A stretch of DNA of 64,000 bases from Stieleria varia (GTDB taxonomy: Bacteria > Planctomycetota > Planctomycetia > Pirellulales > Pirellulaceae): assembly GCF_038443385.1 (NCBI RefSeq), contig NZ_CP151726.1:7750001-7814000 (forward strand), read 5' to 3'. Of the stretch, positions 44,981 through 54,323 are shown one piece after another (position 1 is the stretch's first letter; every line of letters begins with the position of its first letter). The translations under genes and the position numbers were made by a program. The notes under the pieces were generated by a model. It had not been told where the DNA came from. It saw only the letters and a program-made list of their open reading frames with translations, and searched no databases.

Positions 44981-45460
44981 ATGCCCATCACCATGTTCAC
45001 CCGCACATCCAAGCGACACAAACATCACTCAGCCAAAGGCCGGCGACGCGATCGTCGCGCAGCCGCGACGGTGGAGTTTGCTTTCTGCTTGCCGGCTCTC
45101 GTGATGTTGACCATCGGGACCATCGACATCTGCTCGATGTTGTTCTTGAAGGAATCCATCAAGCTGGCCGCCTACGAGGGTGCTCGTCGAGGCGTCAATC
45201 GTGGCCGCACCAACGCCGAAGTCGTTCAGCGTGTGGAGCAGTTCTTGGCGGAACGCGATATCCAGTTCACCCCCGGGGCTGCGGTGACGTTCAGCAACCC
45301 GGACTTCACCAGCGCCGCAACTTTGGACAACGTCACGACGACGGTAACCGTTCCGTGCGCAGGCAACCTGCTGATTCCTTCTGCCATGTTCAGTGACATG
45401 ATGATGTCCGCAGATGTCACTCTGCGCAAGGAATACCAAAATCTCGATACGGGCCCTTAA
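44981..45460 (+). CDS. TadE-like pseudopilin
   Basis: 159 aa. A basic leader (RTSKRHKHHSAKGRRRDRRA) is followed by the TadE signature AAATVEFAFCLPALVMLTIGTIDICSMLFL, where the class III prepilin cleavage and conserved Glu (VEF) are expected, and then a hydrophilic domain. TadE/TadF pseudopilins assist Flp/Tad pilus assembly and sit in the inner membrane. It heads a three-gene cluster with another TadE-like protein and a TadG-like VWA protein. No tadA ATPase, secretin or flp major pilin gene is in this window. Confidence 0.88.
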   Translation: MPITMFTRTSKRHKHHSAKGRRRDRRAAATVEFAFCLPALVMLTIGTIDICSMLFLKESIKLAAYEGARRGVNRGRTNAEVVQRVEQFLAERDIQFTPGAAVTFSNPDFTSAATLDNVTTTVTVPCAGNLLIPSAMFSDMMMSADVTLRKEYQNLDTGP

Positions 45461-45551
45461 CGTGTCGAGCAACCAACAAGCGATCGATCGCAACGAAATC
45501 ACATCTCACGTGGCTTTCCGAGACAGACAAACCCAACCTCAGGCATTCAAG

Positions 45552-45989
45552 ATGCTTCACCGACAACCGCGATCAAATCGCAAGAACCGAAAATGCAAGC
45601 AGCGTCTGGGCGCTGCGGCGGTGGAGTTCGCAATCGTCGCAAACATCATGTTCATGATGATGTTCACCTGCATGGAATTTGCGCGGATGAACATGATCCG
45701 AAACTTGGCTCAAGACGCGGCCTACTTTGCCGCCCGTCACGCAATCGTACCCGGTGCCACGGCCGACGAGGCCATCCAAGTCGCGTCGGACTTGATGGAT
45801 TCAATGGTCACGACGGGGTACACCGTCGATGTGTCGCCGCTGGGCAATGATTCCGAGAACGTCGTGGTCACGGTCACGGTTGACTTCGACGAAGTTGCGT
45901 TGTTTGCGCCTCGATTCATGCCCAACGCCACCATCACGACGACTGCCAACGTGAAAACCGAACGCTACGACGGTTTCTTTGAGCAGTAA
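45552..45989 (+). CDS. Second TadE-like pseudopilin
   Basis: 145 aa from ATG 45552; a GTG at 45462, just after the previous stop, would add 30 residues. Basic leader (HRQPRSNRKNRKCKQR), then the TadE motif LGAAAVEFAIVANIMFMMMFTCMEFARM with the conserved Glu, then a mixed domain. It pairs with the preceding TadE-like gene and is followed by the TadG-like gene, as in tad loci where these proteins act together. Confidence 0.86.
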   Translation: MLHRQPRSNRKNRKCKQRLGAAAVEFAIVANIMFMMMFTCMEFARMNMIRNLAQDAAYFAARHAIVPGATADEAIQVASDLMDSMVTTGYTVDVSPLGNDSENVVVTVTVDFDEVALFAPRFMPNATITTTANVKTERYDGFFEQ

Positions 45990-46057
45990 ACAACAAACCT
46001 TTTTGCTTCTGACCAACCATTTCAACGAGTCTCTCATCCGCGTCTGTGATCAACACC

Positions 46058-47332
46058 ATGAATACCTCACTACCATTGGGCATGAAAAGCCAACGTTCAC
46101 GACGACGTGGCTCTGTGATGGCCATGATGGCGATGCTCCTGCCCTTGCTCGCGATCTTGGCTGCCTTTGCCGTCAACACGGCGCACATGCAATTGACCCG
46201 AACGGAATTGTCGATTGCGACCGACGCGGCAGCCCGGGCGGGCGGCCGTGCCTTCAGTGAATACCAGGAAGTCGATGCGGCCAAACAGGCCGTTCGAGTG
46301 ACGGCGGCGCTGAACACGGTCAATGGCGACCCCTTGCGCATCCGTGAAGACGACGGTTCAAACGAAATTGAGTTTGGACGCACTCAGCAGTATGACGGAT
46401 CTGAAAGTCGATACCACTTCATCAAAATCCCCACCTCGGATGTGTCGTCTGGTAATATCGTGGCCAGTGCCATTCGTGTGAAAGGCAATCGCAACGCAGG
46501 CTCGCTTTCAGGACGAGTTCCACTGATCATCCCAGGACTGCTGGATGCCAACGATTTCGAAACGACGCAAGACTCTGTCGCCATGCAAGTCGACCGTGAC
46601 ATCTCGCTGATCCTGGATCGCAGTGGTTCAATGGCTGAACTGGACATTGATTTCCCATGGAACAAGGACCCCTATTCGAGCAGCGCGATCTACGCGGGCT
46701 ACCAAGCCGGTCTGTTGGGGCGGTACTACAGCAACGGTTGGCGGTACTACTACAATCCCGGTGTCGATGCGACCACTTATCAACAATGGGCGTATGAAGA
46801 CTACTACGGGCTCGGTGAAGCCCCTCACACCCCGTGGCAAGACTTGTTGCTAGCAGTCGACGCCTTCTTGGACGTTCTGGAAGGCACCAGCCAGGAAGAA
46901 CAGGTCTCACTGGCAAGCTACGCATCGTATGGTTCGCTGGATACCAACCTGGAAAAGAATCACCAGATCGTTCGCAATACGGTCATGAATTTGTCCCCCA
47001 CTGGAGCCACCGCGATCGGACGAGGCATGCAAGAGGGAATCCAAGCGTTGCTGGATAGCTCGGCACGCCCCTTTGCGGCCAAGACCATGGTGGTGCTGAC
47101 CGACGGCATCCACAACACGGGAGTCAGCCCTGTCAGCGTCGCGCAAGGATTCATGAATTCGTACAACCTGACGATTCACACCGTGACGTTTGGTGAGGGT
47201 GCCGATCAAAACCGAATGCAGCAAGTTGCGGCAATCGGTGGTGGCAAACACTATCACGCTGCTGATGGCGACCAACTGGTCAGCATCTTTGAAGAGATCG
47301 CCAACAACCTGCCCACCATCCTGACAGAGTAG
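46058..47332 (+). CDS. TadG-like protein with VWA domain
   Basis: 424 aa from ATG 46058, with an in-frame GTG at 46046. The N-terminus has a basic leader and a TadG/TadE-like helix (GSVMAMMAMLLPLLAILAAFAVNTAHMQ). A VWA domain (about 180-424) carries an intact MIDAS D187-R-S-G-S, then TGATAIGRGMQEGI and VVLTDGIHN. A Tyr/Gly-rich insert (about 200-260, GRYYSNGWRYYYNPG) interrupts the VWA domain after the first strand. Metal-dependent adhesion or an assembly role in Tad-like pili is inferred from the family. A terminator-like hairpin follows. Confidence 0.88.
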   Translation: MNTSLPLGMKSQRSRRRGSVMAMMAMLLPLLAILAAFAVNTAHMQLTRTELSIATDAAARAGGRAFSEYQEVDAAKQAVRVTAALNTVNGDPLRIREDDGSNEIEFGRTQQYDGSESRYHFIKIPTSDVSSGNIVASAIRVKGNRNAGSLSGRVPLIIPGLLDANDFETTQDSVAMQVDRDISLILDRSGSMAELDIDFPWNKDPYSSSAIYAGYQAGLLGRYYSNGWRYYYNPGVDATTYQQWAYEDYYGLGEAPHTPWQDLLLAVDAFLDVLEGTSQEEQVSLASYASYGSLDTNLEKNHQIVRNTVMNLSPTGATAIGRGMQEGIQALLDSSARPFAAKTMVVLTDGIHNTGVSPVSVAQGFMNSYNLTIHTVTFGEGADQNRMQQVAAIGGGKHYHAADGDQLVSIFEEIANNLPTILTE

Positions 47333-47366
47333 GCAGCATCGTCGGTGCAAATCGCAAAACATTTCG

Positions 47367-47403
47367 ATCGTCCGGGATACGCAATGTGTCCCGGATGATT
47401 TTC
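47367..47403 (+). terminator. Probable terminator of the Tad-like cluster
   Basis: ATCGTCCGGGATA and TGTCCCGGATGAT pair (11 of 13, remainder G-T) around a short loop and lead into TTTT. It starts 35 bp after the TadG-like stop. Confidence 0.7.
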
Positions 47404-47457
47404 GTATCAGAAACATAACTTCCAAAGTTTACAAATTCGCTCAACGGGGAATCATCC

Positions 47458-48048
47458 ATGGCTGCTCCACTGCCACCGTCCAATTCAAATCCAGAACCCA
47501 TCTCGTCACCCCCAGAAACGGAAACACTCAATCGCCGAGAAAGCGATCGTGGTGGTGACGAAACAGGGATTCGATCCGGAGGTCGGCGAACATCGGATCG
47601 CAGGCCTTTGGCAAGACAGTCCAAGTGGGTGACTTACGCCATCATCGGTTCCTTTGTTTTCTCCGGCGGGGTGCTTACTTGGGCATTCACACTCCCCTTT
47701 CGCCACGCCAATCGTCCCGTCACGGTTGATTCCGTGACCACGGGGGCTGACGATCGGCACCCCGAGGCCAGCATGACCAACGAGCAGTTTGTGGCCATGA
47801 TGGTGCGAGAAGAGCAGGAGTTGAAAACAAAGCTCCAGCGAAAGTACGAGCCACCCAGAAATCTCCCTGATCTCTCCGATTCCAAGCGACACTGGGAAGA
47901 ATCACGGCAACGGAAAGAGCGGATGGTGAAGAAACTGCTCGCCAACGTCGAGGGTGTTCCCGAGGAAGGGTCATTGGAGTGGGAAACAGCAAAGCAACTG
48001 GAAGCCGTGCTGGAGGACGCCCCGCCAGAGCGTTACCGAAACCGGTGA
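47458..48048 (+). CDS. Hypothetical single-pass membrane protein
   Basis: 196 aa. A Pro/Ser/Arg-rich, probably disordered cytoplasmic N-terminus (1-54) is followed by one membrane helix (about 57-80, WVTYAIIGSFVFSGGVLTWAF). The C-terminal half is charged and helical (FVAMMVREEQELKTKLQRKY). No family recognised. It follows the Tad-like cluster after a terminator and has its own start about 60 bp later. Confidence 0.65.
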   Translation: MAAPLPPSNSNPEPISSPPETETLNRRESDRGGDETGIRSGGRRTSDRRPLARQSKWVTYAIIGSFVFSGGVLTWAFTLPFRHANRPVTVDSVTTGADDRHPEASMTNEQFVAMMVREEQELKTKLQRKYEPPRNLPDLSDSKRHWEESRQRKERMVKKLLANVEGVPEEGSLEWETAKQLEAVLEDAPPERYRNR

Positions 48049-48151
48049 TCCAACGGCGGAAGCATCATGTTCCCGCGTCCCGGCCAGCGATTATGATGGG
48101 TGCAAGCCCGTTTGAGCGTTTTGGCTCCTCTCGACTCTTTGATTCCCGGCC

Positions 48152-50047
48152 ATGCTGATGCGACCTCGTTTCTTTACGTGTTCTCTGCCCGCGACCATTC
48201 TCTGTTTGGGAATGTTGTTGATCCCGGTTCTGCCAAGACACGCGTCCGCTCAAGGGCTGTTGGCCCCGGCCCCTGCGACGCCCGATCCCGTCGACACCAG
48301 AAACAGCGATCTGCTCGAAAAAGCGGATCCTTTGGTCGACCAATTGAACGACCGGGCTGCGCTAGGTGGAACGGACCTCGCCGTCGCGATCGCCTCACTG
48401 GTACGCATCGGAGAGTGGCCGGCGGCACTGAGATGGCTTGCGAAAGTAGACGGCGTCCAGGACCAAAATCAGCTTGCCCAGATGGCGAAAGTCATCGGCC
48501 CAAACGTCTTGCTCAAACTTTCATCGCGAAGGGAACTAGGGGACGCGGAACGTTCTACCATCAAGAAACTTTTCGATGCGGCGAAGTCCAGCGCAGAGGA
48601 CAAAGGCAAGATCGCAGCGGCCATTACCGACATTGCCTCCCCGTCGGTCGATAAGCGTCTTGCTGCAATCCGGACGCTGCTGCAGGGAGGCAATGCATCG
48701 GTTGCCGCGTTGGCTGCCGCCGCTGCAAAGAACCAGTCGCCCGAAGCGAGAGATGAAATCCTCCGCACTCTGCTGGCGATTGATCCGCGGGGAATCAACG
48801 CGATTGAGCAGTTGGCGATGTACGGACCGCCAGCGGCACGTGAAAATGCACTACTGAGCCTGATTCGTTTGGGCGCATCAGAATCACAATCGCATTGCGT
48901 CTCAGCGTTGTACGCCCAAGAAGCGACGAACAGAGAACGTCAGATCGCAGCCGACGCCCTTCGCGAGGCTGGCGTTTCCGTGGGACGTCAGCAAGCGGTC
49001 ACGTTCTTACTGCATGAACTGGAACGACTGTCTGGGATCGCAGAACAAACCCCCAATGATCCGCAACAAACCATGCTTTGGAGCTTGGCCGAGAACCGCA
49101 CAGAAGTCGTCGTCCAGCGTTGTCAGCAAATGCTGGCGGCTTATCGAGATGTTTACGACGCCGCGGCGAGACTCAATCGGCTCGGCGGTCTGCCGATCGA
49201 TGTCGCTCGCCGAGCCTTGCTGGGGGAACTGAGCTACCAAGTCGTGATCGACGCGGACTGGGGGATGCCGGATCAGATCGCAGCGATTTCGGCCAAGTAC
49301 CCTGAAAACACCTCCGCAGCAGAATTGCTGACGGGCTTGGCAATGGCAAACGCTCAACAGAACGTTCCCGTCGCAGTCGGGATGCTGCGTCTGCTCTCAA
49401 ATCCTGCCGGTGGACTGTCGCCGGACGAGTTGCTGCGAGCGGACGGTGCTTCGATGACACCGCTCGTCCAGTCCGTCCAAAACCCTATCCCTAGGGTCCG
49501 CTACGAAGCAGGCGAGGTCATCGCCGGATTGGACGACAGCCTGCCCTACGCAGGCAGCAGCTACGTGCGGCAATGTTGGGCGGAAATGAGCCGATTGGGA
49601 GATCGCCCCGTCGCGATTTTGGTCGAAACCCGACCGGACGTGATTTTGCAACAGAGCAGCATTCTAGCGCAGATGGGCTTCCGTACCGAGCCTGTTCAGA
49701 GCGTTCGAGAGCTGGAGAGGGAAGTGGCATTAGGGGGCGACCTGCGGATGATATTGGCCAAAACGGAACTGTGGGACATGCCGCCGGTCGAGCTGATCGA
49801 TCGCGTTCGCAGACTTCCTGAAGGTCGCCGTTTGCCCGTCGTGTTTTATGGGCAAGAGTTCGATGGGATCGACACGGGACGATGGGACGCCGAGAGTATC
49901 TTGGTCGAAATGCCGGCCACACCATCGGCGTTTGCAGAGATTCGCAGCCGGATTTCCACGCTCCAGCGTTTGCCGGACCTGACCGTTCTGGACAGGCAGC
50001 ACTATCGCCAAGTCGCCACAGAGGCCATTAAGGCCTCAGCAAAGTGA
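48152..50047 (+). CDS. Secreted HEAT-like protein with degenerate receiver-like C-terminus
   Basis: 631 aa. A signal peptide (about 1-33, ending in HASAQG) is followed by a long all-helical region with HEAT/ARM-like repeats (SVDKRLAAIRTLLQGGNASVAAL, PAARENALLSLIRLGASES). Residues about 500-610 (RPVAILVETRPDVILQQSSILAQMGF through RRLPVVFYG) have the strand-helix pattern of a response-regulator receiver. The position of the phosphoacceptor aspartate reads ILAKTEL, so it would be a non-phosphorylated pseudo-receiver. A receiver fold behind a signal peptide is odd, because receivers work in the cytoplasm. ATG 48158 is an alternative start. Confidence 0.7.
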   Translation: MLMRPRFFTCSLPATILCLGMLLIPVLPRHASAQGLLAPAPATPDPVDTRNSDLLEKADPLVDQLNDRAALGGTDLAVAIASLVRIGEWPAALRWLAKVDGVQDQNQLAQMAKVIGPNVLLKLSSRRELGDAERSTIKKLFDAAKSSAEDKGKIAAAITDIASPSVDKRLAAIRTLLQGGNASVAALAAAAAKNQSPEARDEILRTLLAIDPRGINAIEQLAMYGPPAARENALLSLIRLGASESQSHCVSALYAQEATNRERQIAADALREAGVSVGRQQAVTFLLHELERLSGIAEQTPNDPQQTMLWSLAENRTEVVVQRCQQMLAAYRDVYDAAARLNRLGGLPIDVARRALLGELSYQVVIDADWGMPDQIAAISAKYPENTSAAELLTGLAMANAQQNVPVAVGMLRLLSNPAGGLSPDELLRADGASMTPLVQSVQNPIPRVRYEAGEVIAGLDDSLPYAGSSYVRQCWAEMSRLGDRPVAILVETRPDVILQQSSILAQMGFRTEPVQSVRELEREVALGGDLRMILAKTELWDMPPVELIDRVRRLPEGRRLPVVFYGQEFDGIDTGRWDAESILVEMPATPSAFAEIRSRISTLQRLPDLTVLDRQHYRQVATEAIKASAK

Positions 50048-50324
50048 TCGCGGATACCGTTGCATGCCGGTAGCGTCGTCGCGTGAACTGAAATCGAACC
50101 GGCCGGACTTTTCGACCACGGATCATTTGGCGAAAATGGCGGGCGTGATCCCGTTTTCAGACAGCATCTCAGGTATTCGGCCAGCGATTTTACGGGTATC
50201 GTTTTAGGACTTGCTCAGAGTCAGGCGGAATGAGCGGGGACGATTGCTTTCACCACGCGTCACGAGTTTTGCGTCGACGTAATCATTCAGGAACGGTGCT
50301 CCAACCACCGCTTAGCGGAGCGAG

Positions 50325-51380
50325 ATGGCGATTCTCGGCAACTCACAATCCATCGATCATCCACCGCCACCGGGAATCATTGGTAATTCACCGGCGATGC
50401 AGGAAGTCTATCGCGTCACCCGATTGGTTGCCGGCAGCAATGCGTCGGTCCTGATCCTCGGGGAAACGGGCGTGGGCAAGGAGTTGATCGCCAGTGCGGT
50501 ACACCAGTTGAGCCATCGCAGTGGTGGCCCCTTCGTCCGAGTCAACTGCGGAGCACTGAGCGAGAGCTTGCTGGAAAGCGAACTCTTTGGCCACGTCCGT
50601 GGGGCTTTCACGGGTGCCGTTGCCAACCGCACCGGCCGATTCGAGGCCGCCGATGGAGGATCAATCTTCCTCGACGAGATCAACAGCACGTCACTGACAT
50701 TGCAAGTCAAACTGCTGAGGGTTCTGCAAGAAAAGGAGTTTGAACGCGTTGGTGATACCAGCACCTTGAATGCGGATGTGCGAGTCATCGCGGCGAGCAA
50801 TCGTGACCTGATGGGCCAAGTCAAACAAGACCTATTTCGCGAGGACCTCTATTGGCGTTTGAACGTCGTTCCCATCGAGATTCCTCCGCTACGAAAACGC
50901 AGGGAAGACATCCCATCTTTGGTGTCGTACTTTTTGGAATACTACAACGAAATCAATGATCGCTACGTCGTTCACATCGGCCCGGGAACCATGGAAGCAT
51001 TGCAGCAGTATCATTGGCCGGGAAACGTCCGTGAGCTGCAAAACTACATTGAACGCGCCGTGGTAATGGCGGATAACGATGAATTGACGCTCGACCTGTT
51101 GCCGCGGTGCGTGACAAGCGACTCACCCGATCACCGTGACTTGGGCATCACCGGAAATGATGCCGCCTCGCTGACGCGACAGGTTGTGATGCAAGGACTC
51201 GGAGAAGTAGGCAGCGAATCCACCGACGTTCACAGCAAGATCGTCGATCGTGTCGAAAAGGAATTGATCGCTCAAGTACTGGAGGCCTGCGGAGGGGTGC
51301 AGACGAAAGCGGCTGTTCGGCTCGGAATGAATCGCAACACCCTGCACAAGAAGATCAGGGACTATGGACTGGGCGACTGA
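50325..51380 (+). CDS. Sigma-54-dependent transcriptional activator without receiver domain
   Basis: 351 aa. The AAA+ domain (about 20-250) has Walker A GETGVGKE (46-53), the sigma-54 contact loop GAFTGA (93-98, intact) and Walker B GGSIFLDEIN. A Fis-type helix-turn-helix lies at the end (TKAAVRLGMNRNTLHKKIRDYGL). Only ~18 residues precede the AAA+ domain, so there is no receiver, GAF or PAS input domain. Activity must be controlled by level or by a partner protein, as for PspF. GGAG at 50317-50320 precedes ATG 50325. Confidence 0.93.
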   Translation: MAILGNSQSIDHPPPPGIIGNSPAMQEVYRVTRLVAGSNASVLILGETGVGKELIASAVHQLSHRSGGPFVRVNCGALSESLLESELFGHVRGAFTGAVANRTGRFEAADGGSIFLDEINSTSLTLQVKLLRVLQEKEFERVGDTSTLNADVRVIAASNRDLMGQVKQDLFREDLYWRLNVVPIEIPPLRKRREDIPSLVSYFLEYYNEINDRYVVHIGPGTMEALQQYHWPGNVRELQNYIERAVVMADNDELTLDLLPRCVTSDSPDHRDLGITGNDAASLTRQVVMQGLGEVGSESTDVHSKIVDRVEKELIAQVLEACGGVQTKAAVRLGMNRNTLHKKIRDYGLGD

Positions 51381-51388
51381 GCCATGCG

Positions 51389-51424
51389 GCAATGATCATC
51401 AATGCAATGATCATCAACGCAATG
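51389..51424. repeat. 15-bp tandem repeat
   Basis: GCAATGATCATCAAT, GCAATGATCATCAAC and a partial GCAATG directly after the sigma-54 activator stop codon (51380). TGATCA is itself palindromic. Confidence 0.85.
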
Positions 51425-51633
51425 CTGGTGAACAAAGATTGACCATGCTGCTTCATTTCCTTTCATTGCAGATTATTTTTCCGATTCTGGTGCGGGAATA
51501 CGGCAAAAACACGCGTGTTCATTTGCGGGGGCACTTGATTTGGCGGTACTCTCTGACAGACGACCATTTGATCTCATGTGGATCTCAAGATCGCCCTTGG
51601 CCTCAAAATCATTTCCTAGCTTGGGACTTAAAA

Positions 51634-51831
51634 ATGAGACTGGCGAGTTACCGACTAGAGCTTCCTGACGGAACGTTTGTCGATGTCCGTGCTTCCACGC
51701 AATCCGGCTACCCCGATGTGAAGGTTACTGATGTCCCGGTGGGAAAGATTGCTCCGTTCTCCTTGTCCAATCCTCCCAAGGGAGTTGGCAACACGAGACC
51801 ACAGGTGAGCGACCTGTCCCGCACCGCTTGA
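51634..51831 (+). CDS. Possible small protein
   Basis: 65 codons from ATG 51634 (RLASYRLELPDGTFVDVRAS at the start). The sequence looks like a beta-hairpin-forming soluble peptide with ordinary composition, but it has no recognised family and no ribosome-binding site. It ends 14 bp before the convergent pcp stop. It is listed because the frame looks more protein-like than the usual noise. Confidence 0.25.
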   Translation: MRLASYRLELPDGTFVDVRASTQSGYPDVKVTDVPVGKIAPFSLSNPPKGVGNTRPQVSDLSRTA

Positions 51832-51844
51832 CGAAGCAGGGACC

Positions 51845-52420
51845 CTATTTCGCGATGTGCTCTACCAACATCGCGATCGCCGCACTGCACATGGGTGTGC
51901 TCATGCTGGCCAAGCGGCTGCCATCCCTGGCGACCTGTCCCGGCGTCAACGGCAGGTGGATGAACAGGCTCTTGGTAGGTAGTCCCATTTCGCTGCAATA
52001 ATGCTGGCTGAGATACATCGCAGCATTACAGAGATAGGTGCCCGCGTGATGGGATACTTCGCTGGGGATTCCGGCATCAGCAAGAATGGACGAGCATTCA
52101 GCAAGATTGAGTGAAGAACGATAGGCTTGAGGCCCTCCACCGATCAGCGGGCTGCCATCGGTTCTGACGTTGAGTCCCATCGATTCGAGCTTGATCACGG
52201 TCGCCCCCGGGGACTGTCCCAAATGGATGGCAAAATCATAACCCGACCTCAGCTCATCCCTGAGCATCTGGCTCATCCGGGTCAAGTCGACCGGGTAACG
52301 GCGAGTCACCAAGTCCAAATCACCGTCGTACCAGCTCGTCAAATCGATCAGCGACAACCAACTGGAGTTGTCTGGCCACCGATCATAGGCCTCGAAGGCG
52401 GTCAGCAATATTCGAGTCAC
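51845..52420 (-). CDS. pcp: Pyroglutamyl-peptidase I family protein
   Basis: 191 aa. Peptidase family C15, which removes N-terminal pyroglutamate. The catalytic triad is visible: E79 in IKLESMGLNV, C131 in HHAGTYLCNAAMY, and H155 in FIHLPLTP. It is shorter than classical Pcp (about 215 aa) and the N-terminal VTGFxPFGG block is changed to LTAFEAYDRW, so substrate range may differ. It is convergent with the sigma-54 activator and lies about 100 bp downstream of the next sulfatase's end on the same strand. Confidence 0.85.
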   Translation of the reverse strand: MTRILLTAFEAYDRWPDNSSWLSLIDLTSWYDGDLDLVTRRYPVDLTRMSQMLRDELRSGYDFAIHLGQSPGATVIKLESMGLNVRTDGSPLIGGGPQAYRSSLNLAECSSILADAGIPSEVSHHAGTYLCNAAMYLSQHYCSEMGLPTKSLFIHLPLTPGQVARDGSRLASMSTPMCSAAIAMLVEHIAK

Positions 52421-52522
52421 AGCGGATCGGCGTGATGAATGGAAGTGGTCGGAGAATTTTGAATCTCTAGATCATAGTCCATAGAAAACGACGCGTCGCA
52501 AATGACGGCCGCTCCCGCTTGC

Positions 52523-54076
52523 CTATTTGGCGGCCGCCCCCTTTGCCGATTTTTTGGGGTTCGCTTTTGGCTTCAGACGAGACTTGTATTCCCAACGATC
52601 GGCCCACTGCTCCAAATAGGGCTGATACTCCTCGGTCTGCGTCCAAAATCGAGGCTCAGGCTCACCTGCGTCGACCTTTCCAGAGGGATAGTCACGACCG
52701 CTCACGCTGGCATCCACACCTTCGCTCCATTGAGTGAAGGCGTGCACCATATCGCCGGCCAAATCCGAGCGATCCGAGAACAGGTCCTTTGTCTCATTGG
52801 GGTCTGACTCCAGATCATACAACTCGTATTTGCCTGAATCCATTTTCGTGGTGAGCAGTTTGTACCGATTGTCCACCCAAGCCGCTTTGCCCCCCTGACG
52901 AAACGGAATCGGCTTTTCACGGCGTGCCGGCTCCTGGTCGAAAACCGTCACCAAGCTGAGACCATCCAAGGGTCGTTGAGGATATGGATATGGCGTCTGC
53001 GTCAGTTCCAGTACGGTGGGCAAGATATCCAAGACACTCGCCGGATAGCGGCTGATTCGAGGATCGATCCTGCCTTCCCATTCGATGATCCCGGGGACCC
53101 GCAAGCCGCCTTCGTAGACTGTGCCTTTGTTCCCTCGCAAACCGCCGACGGTGTCTGGCTTGATCTTTGGCAGCCCACCATTGTCACTGCAGAACCAAAC
53201 CAATGTTTCCTTTTGGATACCTAACTCACGCAAGTTTTTCCTCAGCGTTCCGACGCTGCGATCCATCGCGACCAGTTCGCCGTAATGATGCTGTGACGGA
53301 GGGTCAAGCTCGGAAAACTCTCCACGGTCATCATCCGCGGCCAAGAACGGATCGTGCGGAGAACCGAACCACAGCACCGCCAAAAACGGCTTGCCAGATC
53401 GAGCTTGCCGCGTGATGAACTTGGACGCTTCGCTGACAACGATCTCAGACGAGTCTCCTTGAAACTCTTCGAATTTCCCTTTGCGACTCATGATCGGATC
53501 ACGATCAAAAAAATTGGTGACGGACAGCCAGTCGTCAAAACCAAACTCACCAGGGTTGTGGTCATCACTGTGCAGAATCGGCGCACCGGGACCGCGATAT
53601 CCATTCAAGTGCCACTTGCCGAAATGCCCCGTGGTGTAGCCGTGCTGGCGTAGGATCTGAGGCAACGTGATTTCTTGACGTCGCAACGCGTAGCCATGAC
53701 TGAGAACACCCGTGCGATCGTTCGCTCTGCCCGTCAGTACGCAGGCGCGTGTCGGAGAGCATACCGGAGCACCGGCATAGAAGCGATCAAAGCGAAGACC
53801 GCTCGCTGCCATCGCATCCAAGTTAGGTGTCTTGAGTACCGGGTGGTTGTAGTAACCCGTCTGCCCCCAACCCTGATCATCCGTCATCACCAAAACGATG
53901 TTAGGGCGTTGGACGGACTCGGCACTCGCAGAGAGCGCGAGCGGAGACTGCAGCACCAGGGATTGGAACAACAAAGCGGCAACGACGACGGATGCGTTTG
54001 TGCTTGTTGTCAGCCGCAAATGAAGCAGAAACGACCGAAGGCAATCGGTACTCGTCCAAGCAGGGAACTGAATCAT
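52523..54076 (-). CDS. Secreted arylsulfatase (S1 family), third in the window
   Basis: 517 aa from ATG 54076; an upstream in-frame start at 54163 would make an improbably long leader. A signal segment (VVVAALLFQSLVLQSPLALSASA, about 30-52) is followed by RPNIVLVMTDDQGWGQTGYY and the formylglycine motif C106-S-P-T-R-A. GKWHLNGYRGPG and WFCSDNGG follow. The C-terminus carries a basic Lys/Ala tail. It is a separate transcription unit from the two sulfatases near 33-36 kb and differs clearly from both in sequence. Confidence 0.94.
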   Translation of the reverse strand: MIQFPAWTSTDCLRSFLLHLRLTTSTNASVVVAALLFQSLVLQSPLALSASAESVQRPNIVLVMTDDQGWGQTGYYNHPVLKTPNLDAMAASGLRFDRFYAGAPVCSPTRACVLTGRANDRTGVLSHGYALRRQEITLPQILRQHGYTTGHFGKWHLNGYRGPGAPILHSDDHNPGEFGFDDWLSVTNFFDRDPIMSRKGKFEEFQGDSSEIVVSEASKFITRQARSGKPFLAVLWFGSPHDPFLAADDDRGEFSELDPPSQHHYGELVAMDRSVGTLRKNLRELGIQKETLVWFCSDNGGLPKIKPDTVGGLRGNKGTVYEGGLRVPGIIEWEGRIDPRISRYPASVLDILPTVLELTQTPYPYPQRPLDGLSLVTVFDQEPARREKPIPFRQGGKAAWVDNRYKLLTTKMDSGKYELYDLESDPNETKDLFSDRSDLAGDMVHAFTQWSEGVDASVSGRDYPSGKVDAGEPEPRFWTQTEEYQPYLEQWADRWEYKSRLKPKANPKKSAKGAAAK

Positions 54077-54323
54077 ATTGACTCCAATTGATGGGGATGC
54101 AGTCCAGAGGGTGATGGTCGTGAGACGATGGGCAAGACACACTCGGATCATTTCAGCGATCACTGATGAATTCTACATGCCCAGCATTTCGCCATGCACA
54201 GTATGACCTACGATTGCTGTCAACGCGTCTCTGGGGGCTTGCTTGCTCCGATGCTTTTCGCTTGATATCTTGCTCAATCGGGCACTGTTTCGAACCTGGC
54301 TCTATTTGCCGAGGACTGGCGGG

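Larger units (their letters stand above)
51381..51844. other. Intergenic region with 15-bp tandem repeat
   Basis: 464 bp between convergent genes. It holds the tandem repeat 51389-51424 and an open frame discussed as a possible small gene (51634-51831). No terminator hairpin is evident. Confidence 0.55.

Noticed and set aside
51364-51831. 155-codon open frame starting inside the sigma-54 activator gene
   Set aside because: The first part overlaps the activator's end and the tandem repeat in another frame; only the last 65 codons were kept, as a low-confidence possibility.
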